A stretch of 41,780 nt of DNA from assembly GCF_900659635.1 (NCBI RefSeq), contig NZ_CAACVB010000044.1, positions 1 to 41,780 of the forward strand, written 5' to 3'. This document shows positions 1 to 8,125 of this stretch, piece after piece (position 1 is the stretch's first letter; the number at the start of each line of letters is the position of its first letter). The stretch is from Actinomadura roseirufa (GTDB lineage Bacteria; Actinomycetota; Actinomycetes; Streptosporangiales; Streptosporangiaceae). Under the pieces are notes generated by a model. It did no database searches. It had not been told where the DNA came from and saw only the letters and a list, made by a program, of their open reading frames with translations. Made by a program: the position numbers and the translations under genes.

Positions 1-819
1 GGCGAGGCCGGCGGAGCCTACGCGGTGCTCGGCCGGCGCTTGGCGGCCGAGCTGCGCCGCCGCGGCCTCGACGCGCGGGCGCTGCCGACCGCGGGCAGCG
101 TGCAGAACCTCGCGCTGCTCGCCGGCGGACGCGCCGAGCTCGGGTTCGCGCTGGCCGACAGCGCCGACCTCGCCGTGCGGGCCGAGCACCGGCCGGTGGC
201 GGCGCTGGCGCGGATGTACATGAACTACGTTCACCTCGTCGTGCCCGCGGGGTCCCCGGTCCGCGCGCCCGCCGGGCTGGCCGGACGGCGGGTGTCGACG
301 GGGGCGGTGTCGTCGGGCACCGCCGTGACCGCCGGGCGGGTCCTGGCCGCGGCCCGGCTCGCCGTGCCCGCCCGCACGGTCGCGCTCGGCCTGGAGGCGT
401 CCCTGCGGGCCCTGCTCGCGGGGGAGATCGCGGCGTTCTTCTGGTCGGGCGGCGTGCCGACCCCGGCCCTGGCCGCCTTCGCGCGGTCGACGCCGGTCCG
501 CCTCCTCGCCCTGGACGGCCTCGTCCCGGCGCTGCGCCGCGCGCACGGCCCGGTGTACGAGGTCGCGGCCGTCCCGGCGGGCGAGTACGGGAGCACCGGC
601 CCGGTCCCCACGGTCGGCACGCCGAGCCACCTGGTGTGCGCCGCGTCGCTGCCCGCCGCCGCGGCGTTCGCCGTCACGCGGATCCTGTTCGCCCGCCGGG
701 ACCGGCTCGAGGCCCCCGACGCGCCCGGCGGCCGCCTCGACCGGCGCTACGCGATCGGCACCGGCGCCGTCCCGCTGCACCCCGGCGCCGCCCGCTACTA
801 CCGCTCCGCCTACGGCTGA
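1..819 (+). CDS. TAXI family TRAP transporter solute-binding protein, 5' truncated
   Basis: Extracytoplasmic solute-binding subunit of a TAXI-type tripartite (TRAP) transporter, which binds a small organic acid or amino acid. The frame is open from base 1 and begins with a G-E-A-G-G-A-Y-x-x-L-G stretch, the usual first strand and helix of TAXI proteins after the signal peptide, so the signal sequence and true start lie off the window. The GTG at 25 is internal to this motif and is unlikely to be the start. The rest (about 272 residues) keeps the bilobed pattern: an N-V-x-x-L mid-segment, the Y-x-x-x-V-H-L-V-V hinge strand near residue 76, and the G-x-x-V-S-x-G-x-x-x-S-G-T loop near residue 95. 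The stop overlaps the convergent sensor kinase gene by 10 bp. The membrane subunits are not visible. The family assignment is reasonably sure; the ligand is unknown. Confidence 0.8.
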   Translation, partial: GEAGGAYAVLGRRLAAELRRRGLDARALPTAGSVQNLALLAGGRAELGFALADSADLAVRAEHRPVAALARMYMNYVHLVVPAGSPVRAPAGLAGRRVSTGAVSSGTAVTAGRVLAAARLAVPARTVALGLEASLRALLAGEIAAFFWSGGVPTPALAAFARSTPVRLLALDGLVPALRRAHGPVYEVAAVPAGEYGSTGPVPTVGTPSHLVCAASLPAAAAFAVTRILFARRDRLEAPDAPGGRLDRRYAIGTGAVPLHPGAARYYRSAYG

Positions 820-2180
820 CCCGCGTCCGCCCCGTCGCCGGAGGGCGGCCGCAGCCGCAGCTCGACGACGAGGCCCGCCGGGACGTTCGGCAGCAGCCGC
901 AGGGAGCCGCCGCACGCGCGGGCGAGGTCGGCGGCGATCGCCAGGCCGAGCCCGCTGCCCGGGACGTTCGCGTGCCCGGGGCCGCGCCAGAACCGGCGGA
1001 GGGCGGCCGCGCGCCCCGCCTCGGGAAGGCCCGGCCCGTCGTCGGCGACGCGCAGCACGCATCCGTCCAGCCGCACCGTGACCGTCCCGCCCGCGGGGAC
1101 GAACTTGTGCGCGTTGTCGAGGGCGGTGTCGGCGACGCGGGCGACGGCGCCGGGCACGGCGTGGACGCGGGCGGCCTCCGGCAGGCGCACCCGCAGGGTC
1201 AGGCCCATCGCGCCGAACACCTCCAGCCAGCCCGCCAGCCGGGGCCGCAGCTCGGCGGCCGCGTCCACGTCACGGGCGGCGAGGCCGGAGTCCACGCGCG
1301 CGAGCGTGAGCATCCCGTCCACCAGCGCGCCGAGGCGGTCGATCTCCGCCATCGCCTCCGCGTGCTCGGCGGCGCCGCCCGCGTCCAGGTGCGGCCGCAG
1401 GTTCTCCAGCCGCAGCGACAGGACGGCCAGCGGTGTGCGCAGCTCGTGGGAGGCGTCGGCGGCGAAGGCGCGCTGCCGCTCCAGGGCCGCCGACACCGCC
1501 TCGGCCATCGCGTCGAAGCGGGCGCGCAGCCGGCGCAGCTCGGCGGGCCCGGCGCCGGCGCCGACGCGCGCGTCCAGGCGGCCGCCCGCGATCGCTCGGG
1601 TGGCGCGGTCGAGCTCGGTGACCGGCCGCAGGATCCAGCGGGCCAGCCCCCGCGCGGCGAGCGTGGAGCAGCCGAGGACGGCGAGCCCGCCGAGCGCCAG
1701 CGCCGCCCAGACCAGGCCGATGTCGCGGCGGGCGCGGCCGGTCGGGGCGAGCAGCAGCACCGCCCCCGACACCTGCGCGTCCCGGCCGGACGGCTCGGCG
1801 ACCAGCACCGCGCGGGGACCGAGCGGACCCAGCGGCGGCAGGTCCTCGGTCGTGCGGCCCGACAGGGCGGTGCGGGTGGCCGGGGCGTCGTCGACGTCCA
1901 TGCGGCCCGCCTCGGCGACCAGCGCCCCGTCCCGGTCGCGGATCCGCACTGCCGCCCCGTACAGCTCGGCGTACCGGGTGATCTCCGGGAGCAGCGCGGC
2001 CCGGTCGCCCTCGCGCGCCGCCCGGTCGGCCAGCTCGGCGAAGCGCGTGGCGTCCGCGCGCCGGTCGAGCAGCAGCCGGGTCGCGCGGTGCGAGGCGTAG
2101 GCGAGCCCCAGCGGCACCGCCAGCGCCGCGACCACCAGGACGATCAGTACCGTGAACGTCGCGACGAGCCGCCGCCTCAT
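810..2180 (-). CDS. Sensor histidine kinase (HAMP, HisKA, HATPase_c)
   Basis: Membrane sensor kinase of 456 aa that phosphorylates the response regulator encoded just upstream. TM1 is at residues 6-28 and an extracytoplasmic sensing segment spans about 30-150. TM2 lies at about 153-184 and the HAMP linker at about 184-235. The HisKA box S-H-E-L-R-T-P-L has phospho-acceptor His245. The ATPase domain shows the N box (D-N at 355-356), a D-D-G-P-G loop at 379-383 and G-S-G-L-G-L at 408-413. The chosen ATG at 2180 overlaps the regulator's TGA as ATGA, which argues for translational coupling and against the longer upstream frame. The 3' end overlaps the convergent TAXI gene. The signal sensed is not evident. 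The nearby organic-acid transporters suggest a carboxylate, by inference only. Confidence 0.93.
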   Translation of the reverse strand: MRRRLVATFTVLIVLVVAALAVPLGLAYASHRATRLLLDRRADATRFAELADRAAREGDRAALLPEITRYAELYGAAVRIRDRDGALVAEAGRMDVDDAPATRTALSGRTTEDLPPLGPLGPRAVLVAEPSGRDAQVSGAVLLLAPTGRARRDIGLVWAALALGGLAVLGCSTLAARGLARWILRPVTELDRATRAIAGGRLDARVGAGAGPAELRRLRARFDAMAEAVSAALERQRAFAADASHELRTPLAVLSLRLENLRPHLDAGGAAEHAEAMAEIDRLGALVDGMLTLARVDSGLAARDVDAAAELRPRLAGWLEVFGAMGLTLRVRLPEAARVHAVPGAVARVADTALDNAHKFVPAGGTVTVRLDGCVLRVADDGPGLPEAGRAAALRRFWRGPGHANVPGSGLGLAIAADLARACGGSLRLLPNVPAGLVVELRLRPPSGDGADAGQP

Positions 2181-2860
2181 CCGCCGCCGGCCCCGCCGCG
2201 CCCGCCGCCGAGCCGGTAGCCCGTCCCGCGGACCGTCTCCACGAGTTCCGGCCGGCCCGTCTTGGACCGGACGCCCGCCACGTGCACGTCCAGCGACCGC
2301 GACGCCGACAGCAGCGAGTCGCCCCACACCTCGTCGAGGATCTCCTCCCGTCCCCGCACGACGCCCGGTTCCCGCGCCAGCAGGGCCAGGACGTCGAACT
2401 CCCGGCGGGTCAGCGGCACGGCGCGCCCCGCGACGGTCACCGTCCGGGCGCCGAGGTCGATGCGGACGTCGCCGGCCGCCACGACGGGGGCGCGGTCGGG
2501 CAGCCGCCGGGTGCCGCGGCGGACCACCGCCTCCATCCGGGCCATCAGCTCCGCGGTCCGGAACGGCTTGACCAGGTAGTCGTCGGCGCCCGAGCGCAGG
2601 CCCCGCAGCACGTCCCGCTCCCCGGTCCGGGCGGTCAGCACGATGATCGGCACGGTGGACCGCCGGCGCACCCGGCGCAGCGCCTCCAGCCCGTCCATGT
2701 CGGGGAGCCCGAGGTCGAGCAGCACCACGTCGGCCCCGCCCGCCAGCCGGAGGGCGTCCACGGCCAGCGCCGCGCGCTCGACCCGGTGCCGGTGCCGGGT
2801 GAGCGCGGTGGCCAGCGCGCCCGCGAGCCGCTCGTCGTCCTCGACCAGGAGAACCCGCAT
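2177..2860 (-). CDS. OmpR/PhoB-family response regulator
   Basis: DNA-binding response regulator of 227 aa. The receiver domain (1-115) has the acidic pocket E-D-D at 7-9, phospho-acceptor Asp49 in L-L-D-L-G-L-P-D, Thr75 and Lys97 in Y-L-V-K-P-F. The C-terminal winged helix (about 128-222) contains the T-R-R-E-F-D-V-L and R-T-x-x-V-H-V-type elements and ends with V-R-G-T-G-Y-R-L. The ATG at 2860 directly precedes R-V-L-L-V-E-D-D; an upstream in-frame start at 2890 would add ten residues that are not part of the receiver fold. It lies 10 bp after the symporter gene and overlaps the kinase start, so the three genes form one minus-strand unit. It probably controls the symporter and/or the adjacent TAXI system. 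Confidence 0.94.
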   Translation of the reverse strand: MRVLLVEDDERLAGALATALTRHRHRVERAALAVDALRLAGGADVVLLDLGLPDMDGLEALRRVRRRSTVPIIVLTARTGERDVLRGLRSGADDYLVKPFRTAELMARMEAVVRRGTRRLPDRAPVVAAGDVRIDLGARTVTVAGRAVPLTRREFDVLALLAREPGVVRGREEILDEVWGDSLLSASRSLDVHVAGVRSKTGRPELVETVRGTGYRLGGGRGGAGGG

Positions 2861-2870
2861 GACGACCAGC

Positions 2871-4181
2871 CTAGGCGCGCACCGGGACATCGGCCGCCGT
2901 CCTCTCGCCGTCGGTCAGCGCCGCGTCCCGCGTCTCGCGCATGCCCAGGTAAACGGCGAGCGACACCGCCGCGCACCCCGCCACGTACCAGAAGAAGCCC
3001 GACTCGGCGCCGGCCTTCTTGAACCACAGCGCCACGTACTCGGCCGTCCCGCCGAACACGGCGTTGGCGATCGCGTACGGCAGCGCCACGCCCAGCGCCC
3101 GGACCCGGGTGGGGAACATCTCCGCCTTCACCACCGCGTTGATCGAGGTGTAGCCGGTGACGATGACCAGCCCGGCGAGCGCGGGCACGAGCGCCCCGCC
3201 GAACCCGGTGACGCTCCCGAGCGCCGTCATGAGCGGCACGGTGCCGACCGTCGCGCCGATGCCGAAGGCGATGAGCGGCGGGCGCCGCCCGATCCGGTCC
3301 GACAGGGCGCCCGCGAGCGGCTGGAGCAGCATGAACGCCGTCAGCGCGCAGAAGCTCACCAGGGACGCCGTGCTCTTGGGCAGGCCCGCGGTGTTGGACA
3401 GGTACTTGGTCAGGTACGTGGTGTAGGTGTAGTAGGCGATCGTCCCGCCCATCGTCAGCGCGATGACGAGGACGGCCTGCCGCCGGTGCGCGAGCAGCTC
3501 GCGGAGCGTGCCGCGGCCGCCGGCGTGCCCGTCCTGCTCCTCGTAGGCCGAGGTCTCCAGCAGGCGCCGCCGCAGATAGAAGATCACCGCCGCGCCGGCG
3601 GCGCCCACGGCGAAGGGGACGCGCCAGCCGTAGGACGTCAGCGCCTCCTCCGACATCGTCCGCTGCAGGACGATCTGCAGCCCGAGGCCCGCCAGCTGCC
3701 CGGCCGTCATCGACACGTACTGGAAGCTGGAGGCGAGTCCGCGCCGGCCCGGCGGCGCCGCCTCGGTCAGATAGGTGGCGCCGGCCGCGTACTCGCCGCC
3801 GACCGACAGCCCCTGCAGGAGCCGCGCCGCCAGCAGGACGAGCGCGCCGAGATAGCCCACCGCCCCATAGGTGGGCGCGACCGCGATGAGCAGCGCGCTC
3901 CCGGACATCAGCGACACCGTGAGCGTGAGCGCCGCCTTGCGCCCGCGCCGGTCGGCGTACCGCCCGAGAATCCAGCCCCCGACCGGGCGCATGAAGAACC
4001 CCACGGCGAAGATTCCCGCGGTGTTGAGCAGCCGCGCGGTGTCGTCGCCCTTCGGAAAGAACGCCGACGCGAAATAGGGGGCGAAACTGGCATAAACAAA
4101 CCAGTCATACCACTCGACCATGTTGCCGATGGAGCCGCCGAACACGGCCCTCCACGGCATGCGGGCGGGAGACGTAGTCAC
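2871..4181 (-). CDS. MHS-family MFS transporter (metabolite:H+ symporter, KgtP/ProP-like)
   Basis: Cytoplasmic-membrane proton symporter of 436 aa with about 12 hydrophobic helices. The N-terminal G-G-x-x-G-N-x-V-E-W-Y-D-W-F segment (15-28) and the loop 2-3 motif G-R-Y-A-D-R-R-G-R-K (73-82) mark the metabolite:H+ symporter branch, as does Q-G-x-S-V-G-G-E-Y near 124-132. That branch includes alpha-ketoglutarate, citrate, proline/betaine and shikimate permeases. The start is GTG at 4181, supported by a perfect AGGAGGT site at 4187-4193, five bases upstream. It is the first gene of a unit with the response regulator and sensor kinase. The substrate cannot be read from the sequence; a dicarboxylate or tricarboxylate is the likely class. 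Confidence 0.9.
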   Translation of the reverse strand: MTTSPARMPWRAVFGGSIGNMVEWYDWFVYASFAPYFASAFFPKGDDTARLLNTAGIFAVGFFMRPVGGWILGRYADRRGRKAALTLTVSLMSGSALLIAVAPTYGAVGYLGALVLLAARLLQGLSVGGEYAAGATYLTEAAPPGRRGLASSFQYVSMTAGQLAGLGLQIVLQRTMSEEALTSYGWRVPFAVGAAGAAVIFYLRRRLLETSAYEEQDGHAGGRGTLRELLAHRRQAVLVIALTMGGTIAYYTYTTYLTKYLSNTAGLPKSTASLVSFCALTAFMLLQPLAGALSDRIGRRPPLIAFGIGATVGTVPLMTALGSVTGFGGALVPALAGLVIVTGYTSINAVVKAEMFPTRVRALGVALPYAIANAVFGGTAEYVALWFKKAGAESGFFWYVAGCAAVSLAVYLGMRETRDAALTDGERTAADVPVRA

Positions 4182-4593
4182 GGGTGACCTCCTGCGTACG
4201 AGCCACGACAGCTCGGAGCCTCACCCGCGCCCAGCCCAGCGTCCACCCCAGAGCCCGGTTTCCTAACCTCCCGTTAAGCTCGGTCCCCAAAGCCGATCGG
4301 CAATGCGGAGATGAAGCCGCCAGGCCGACCCGGGGACCTGCTCACCTGGATTTATCGAGAGGAATTGCCTTTTCCGTGCCGGGAGCATCACCGGAAAGGT
4401 CGGGGAACTCCGAGAGACATGCGCCGGGCGGGCTGTGTGGAGGAGGCCGCCCGGCGTAGTCGTCGTTGGCGTTCGGGGTGGCGGTGGCGGCGCCGGTTCG
4501 CGTGCGTGGCCGGGTTGGCTATCGGAGCGCCGCTCCGGATATATTCGGAGCACTGCTCCGATAATGATCCACCCATGCTGAGAGGCGACGACG
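4182..4593. other. 412-bp intergenic region
   Basis: This divergent gap between the symporter and oxidoreductase genes has no convincing coding frame. It contains the symporter Shine-Dalgarno site on the minus strand, a less GC-rich stretch at 4258-4385 that may hold the minus-strand promoter, and a 10-bp GC-only inverted repeat (4422-4431 with 4447-4456) without a T tract. The twin palindromic operators lie at 4523-4560. Confidence 0.6.
4523..4560 (+). promoter_or_regulatory. Twin palindromic operators over the oxidoreductase promoter
   Basis: Two 15-bp palindromes of the form CGGAGC-N3-GCTCCG lie at 4523-4537 (spacer GCC) and 4546-4560 (spacer ACT), centres 23 bp apart. Between them is a TATATT hexamer (4540-4545), a good -10 candidate. 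A second possible -10, GATAAT, abuts the right palindrome (4560-4565). The sites therefore straddle the only plausible promoter of the gene starting at 4594. Such short inverted repeats are typical TetR-family operators. No regulator gene is adjacent, so the repressor is probably encoded elsewhere. Confidence 0.7.
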
Positions 4594-5604
4594 ATGCCGA
4601 CGACGATGAAGGCCATCCGGCTGCACGAGCACGGAGGCCCCGAGGTGCTGCGCCACGACGACGTCCCGGTTCCCGAGCCGAAGCCGGGGGAGGTGCTCGT
4701 TCGTGTTCACGCGGCCGGCGTCAACCCCCCGGACTGGTACCTGCGCGGCGGGCTGACCAACGTGCCCGCGAAGCTGAGGCCGAAGCTCGACCTGCCCGTG
4801 ATTCCGGGGACGGACGTGTCCGGCGTCGTCGAGGCCGTCGCCGCGGACGTGGACGACTTCTCCGTCGGCGACGAGGTCTTCGGCCTCATCCGCTTCCCCG
4901 GCTTCCGGGGCGGCGGGTACGCCGAGTACGTGGCCGCGCCCGCGTCGGACCTCGCGCGCAAGCCGGCCGGCGTCGATCACGTGCACGCCGCCGGTGCGCC
5001 CATGGCCGGGCTGACCGCCTGGCAGTTCCTGATCGAGGTCGGGCACGATCACCCGTCGCCCTTCCAGGCGGCGCGGCACCGCCCGATGACGATCGAGCCC
5101 GGGACGAAGGTGCTCGTCAACGGTGCGGCGGGGGGCGTGGGGCACTTCGCGGTCCAGCTGGCGAAAGGGAAGGGCGCCCATGTCATCGCGGTGGCGTCGG
5201 GCGCGCACGAGTCGTTCCTGCGCGAGCTCGGCGTCGATGAGTTCATCGACTACACCAAGAGCCGTCCCGAGGAACTGGTCAGCGGCGCCGATCTCGTTCT
5301 CGACACCGTCGGCGGCCGTGAGAGCCGCCGTCTCCTGCGCGCGCTCAGGCGCGGCGGGGCCCTGTACCCGGTGTTCTTCGGCGAGTACGACGACGAGGAG
5401 AACGCGAAGCTGGGCGTGACGGTCTCGGGCGTCCAGGTCCGCTCGAACGGCGCGCAGCTCGCCGAGCTGGGGCGCCTGCTCGACACGGGCGAGGTCCGCG
5501 TCGCGATCGACGGGACGTTCCCGCTGGCCGACGCGCGGGTGGCGCACGAACGCGCGGCCCTGGGGCACATCCAGGGCAAGATCGTGCTCACGGTCGCCCG
5601 GTAA
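4594..5604 (+). CDS. NADP-dependent medium-chain oxidoreductase (zinc-less quinone-oxidoreductase type)
   Basis: Cytoplasmic oxidoreductase of 336 aa in the medium-chain (MDR) superfamily, related to NADPH:quinone reductases. The GroES-like catalytic fold spans about 5-125 and includes G-V-N-P-P-D-W-Y near 42-49 and the P-G-x-D-x-S-G-V strand at 71-78. The Rossmann nucleotide loop is N-G-A-A-G-G-V-G (176-183). No zinc-ligand cysteines are seen. A histidine/proline-rich insert at about 150-165 precedes the Rossmann domain. ATG at 4594 follows a GAGAGG site at 4580-4585; ATG at 4606 is an alternative that fits the family N-terminus M-K-A-I equally well. It is monocistronic behind the twin operators, so it is probably an inducible detoxification or redox enzyme. 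The substrate is unknown. Confidence 0.88.
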   Translation: MPTTMKAIRLHEHGGPEVLRHDDVPVPEPKPGEVLVRVHAAGVNPPDWYLRGGLTNVPAKLRPKLDLPVIPGTDVSGVVEAVAADVDDFSVGDEVFGLIRFPGFRGGGYAEYVAAPASDLARKPAGVDHVHAAGAPMAGLTAWQFLIEVGHDHPSPFQAARHRPMTIEPGTKVLVNGAAGGVGHFAVQLAKGKGAHVIAVASGAHESFLRELGVDEFIDYTKSRPEELVSGADLVLDTVGGRESRRLLRALRRGGALYPVFFGEYDDEENAKLGVTVSGVQVRSNGAQLAELGRLLDTGEVRVAIDGTFPLADARVAHERAALGHIQGKIVLTVAR

Positions 5605-5851
5605 GGGTCCCCGACGCAGATCAACGGTTCGAGGTCGAGCCCCGCCGTTTCCCCTGGCACGACCGATACGGCCGGGGGAGGCGGCGCGTCCGCCCGCCCG
5701 GCCGCCCGGTGGGATCGGTCCGGAAGAGGTGCTCCCACGCGCCGGACCGGGACCGGCCATCGTGGATCTTCCGGTTTCGTCGGCGCGGGCGGTCCCCGTC
5801 CGGCTAGACAGGGGCCTCCGAGATCTTGAGGTGTGCGAGGAGCGACCTGTG

Positions 5852-6670
5852 ATGTCCAATGCGTGGGAGAACGAGCTGGCCGGTGGGTTCGAGGCGTTGC
5901 TGGGACGGCCCCTCGGCGCGTACCCGGCGGAGGCGGAGTACGCCGTCTACTGCTGGGACGACGAGACGTCGGCCATGATGATGGAGAGCTTCCTCGGAGG
6001 GAGCCTCGACCTGGCGGCGATCGCGCGGGGCGAGCTGCCCGGAGGCGAGGGCGGCGGCGAGGGCGGCGGCGAGATGCCGTTCGGCTGGGATCAGTGGGAC
6101 CTCGACCCCGGACGGTCGCTGTGGTTGTTCGACGAGGGCGCGTTCGAGCTGTTCGGCGCGGCGATCGGCGAGGAGTTGCGCGGCGTTTCCACCGTCCATG
6201 ACGGGGCGTCGGCGGTCTCAGGGGCCGACTTCGCGCGCGTGCTCGCCGCGCATGGCGGCGAGCTGGAAGGGATCGAGGCCGGCGAGCTGGCGTTCCGGGG
6301 GCGGTGGCTGCAGCGCGCCCGCACCGACGGCACGCTGTTCGACGCGATGCGCACCGCGACGTGGACCATGGCCGGGCCCGAGCATCTCGCCTCCCTCAGC
6401 CCGGGAGCGGAGGTGGAACCGGAGCGGGACGAGGCCCTGGCCGGGGTCTCCGACGCGAGGCTTCGCGATCACCTGCGGATGCTGTGCCTGACGGCGCACT
6501 GGGCGCGCGGCGACGGCGCCTACTTCCTCGGTGCGGGCGAGTATCCGCCGGAGCTGCGGTGGATCGCCGACCAGCCGGGCCACGAGCCGGTGGCGGGGTG
6601 GGAGTTCGGAGAGGGGCAGGGGTCCTCGGGCGTCTTCGCTGTCAAGGCGCCGATCGGGCCTCAAAGCTGA
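5852..6670 (+). CDS. Hypothetical protein, acidic, 272 aa
   Basis: I do not recognise this protein. It is acidic and tryptophan-rich with no signal peptide or membrane helix. It carries a low-complexity G-E-G-G-G-E-G-G-G-E linker (about residues 66-75, encoded by a tandem 12-bp repeat at about 6053-6072), which may join two parts. ATG at 5852 follows a GAGGAG site at 5836-5841 and is preferred over the GTG at 5849 and an earlier in-frame ATG. Codon use matches the neighbours and the frame is long, so it is probably real. It lies alone between the oxidoreductase and the catabolic island and precedes the first island promoter by 120 bp. No function is proposed. Confidence 0.7.
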   Translation: MSNAWENELAGGFEALLGRPLGAYPAEAEYAVYCWDDETSAMMMESFLGGSLDLAAIARGELPGGEGGGEGGGEMPFGWDQWDLDPGRSLWLFDEGAFELFGAAIGEELRGVSTVHDGASAVSGADFARVLAAHGGELEGIEAGELAFRGRWLQRARTDGTLFDAMRTATWTMAGPEHLASLSPGAEVEPERDEALAGVSDARLRDHLRMLCLTAHWARGDGAYFLGAGEYPPELRWIADQPGHEPVAGWEFGEGQGSSGVFAVKAPIGPQS

Positions 6671-6793
6671 CGGACACGGTTCTGTCTGACGTCACATAGG
6701 TCCGGGGCCTTCCGCTCGGCCCGGCGCCGCCACCTGGGCGGGCTCGGTGCACGGGTGTCTCCGGCGCCGGGCTCGGGTGTGGGCACGAAAAAA

Positions 6794-6810
6794 CCTACGT
6801 GGTAGTATGT
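6794..6810 (+). promoter_or_regulatory. Island box A (CCTACNNNGTAGTATGY), promoter of the thiolase operon
   Basis: Sequence CCTACGTGGTAGTATGT preceded by six A residues (6788-6793). The core CTAC-N3-GTAG is an inverted repeat, and its right half runs into TAGTAT (6803-6808), a good -10 hexamer, placing the transcription start near 6815. A weak -35 (TGGGCA, 6780-6785) lies 17 bp upstream. The element is identical over 16-17 bases to boxes B and C, so a shared repressor or activator is likely. Confidence 0.85.
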
Positions 6811-6840
6811 CCTCCCCAGGTCAGGCAGAAATGAGTTCAC

Positions 6841-8040
6841 ATGCGCGAAGTCGTCATCGTCGATGCGGTCCGGTCCGCTGTCGGCAAGCGCAACGGCGGG
6901 CTGGCCCGCAAGCACTCGAACGAGCTGCTCGGCGACGTCCTCGCCGCGCTTCTCCAGCGAAACGGCCTCACCGGTGCCGAGGTCGACCACGTCGTCGGCG
7001 GATGCGTCCTCCAACTCGGCATGCAGGCCGCGAACGTCACGCGCAACGCGTGGCTCACCGCGGGCCTGCCGCTGGAGGTGCCGGCGGTGACGGTGAACGC
7101 CCAGTGCGGGTCGTCACAGGAGGCCCATCTGGTGGCGCAGGCCATGATCGCGGGTGGTCTCGCCGATGTCGCGATCGCCTGCGGCGTCGAGACGATGAGC
7201 CGGATCCCCCTCGGCAGCACCATTCCCGCGGACGGGTCGTACGGCGACCCCCGCGGCGGCAGGTACGCCGAGGTCTACGAACCCACGATCCAGTTCGAGG
7301 GGGCCGACCGCATCGCCGAGCGCTGGGGGCTGAGCCGCCGGGAGCTCGACGAGTTCGCGAAGAACTCTCAGGACCGGGCCGCGCTCGCGTGGGAGCGGGA
7401 CCGTTTCGGTTCCCAGATCGTCCCCGTCGACGCCCCGGTCGCCGACGCGAACGGCGAGATCGTCGGAACGGCGACGATCACGCGGGACGAGGGGCTCCGG
7501 CCGACGACGCTCGAGGGCCTCGCCGGACTGAGGCTCAACCAGCCCGGCCGGACTCCGGCGAGCCTTCACACCGCCGGGAACTCGTCCCAGATCTCCGACG
7601 GGGCCAGTGCGGTGCTGCTGATGAGCAGGGAGAAGGCGGACCTTCTCGGGCTCCGCCCGCGGGCGCGCGTCGTCGACTCGGTCCTGGTCGGCTCCGATCC
7701 CGTCCTCATGCTCACCGGGCCGATTCCGGCGACCGCGAAGATCCTGGCGCGGACCGGGCTCGCGATGTCCGACATCGACGTCGTCGAGATCAACGAGGCG
7801 TTCGCCTCGGTCGCCTGCGCGTGGGCGAAGGAGTACGGCGCGGACATGGACCGGGTGAACGTCAACGGCGGAGCGATCGCCCTCGGCCATCCGCTCGGCG
7901 CGACCGGGACGGTCCTGATCACCAAGGCGCTCTACGAGCTCGAGCGCACCGGCGGCCGCCACGGGCTGATCACGATGTGCTGCGGCGGCGGGCTCGGCAC
8001 GGGAACGATCCTCGAACGACTGCCCGAGGCCCGCCCGTGA
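6841..8040 (+). CDS. Thiolase family protein (acetyl-CoA acyltransferase, FadA6-like)
   Basis: Thiolase of 399 aa that would cleave a 3-ketoacyl-CoA with CoA in the last step of beta-oxidation. The nucleophilic Cys89 is in N-A-Q-C-G-S-S, the catalytic His350 in G-H-P-L-G-A-T-G, and the second Cys380 in M-C-C-G-G-G. The protein resembles the actinobacterial FadA6-type thiolases of steroid-ring degradation more than FadA or PhaA, judging by the V-T-V-(N/D)-x-Q-C-G-S-S-Q and L-T-G-P-I-P-A-T motifs. First gene after box A; its own ribosome site is weak. It is followed by acyl-CoA dehydrogenase, MaoC hydratase and SDR genes, giving most of one beta-oxidation cycle. A second, related thiolase ends the island at 34374. 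Confidence 0.92.
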   Translation: MREVVIVDAVRSAVGKRNGGLARKHSNELLGDVLAALLQRNGLTGAEVDHVVGGCVLQLGMQAANVTRNAWLTAGLPLEVPAVTVNAQCGSSQEAHLVAQAMIAGGLADVAIACGVETMSRIPLGSTIPADGSYGDPRGGRYAEVYEPTIQFEGADRIAERWGLSRRELDEFAKNSQDRAALAWERDRFGSQIVPVDAPVADANGEIVGTATITRDEGLRPTTLEGLAGLRLNQPGRTPASLHTAGNSSQISDGASAVLLMSREKADLLGLRPRARVVDSVLVGSDPVLMLTGPIPATAKILARTGLAMSDIDVVEINEAFASVACAWAKEYGADMDRVNVNGGAIALGHPLGATGTVLITKALYELERTGGRHGLITMCCGGGLGTGTILERLPEARP

Positions 8041-8125
8041 CCCCCACCGGCGCCGGATCGTCCGGCGTCAGCCTCAGGGGGGACGCGGCGTTCCCGCGGA
8101 ACGCCCCCGACAGGGAAGGGACCCG

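Noticed and set aside
4422..4456. 10-bp GC-only inverted repeat in the symporter/oxidoreductase gap
   Set aside because: No T tract, not at a gene end, and such GC stems are frequent by chance in DNA of this composition.
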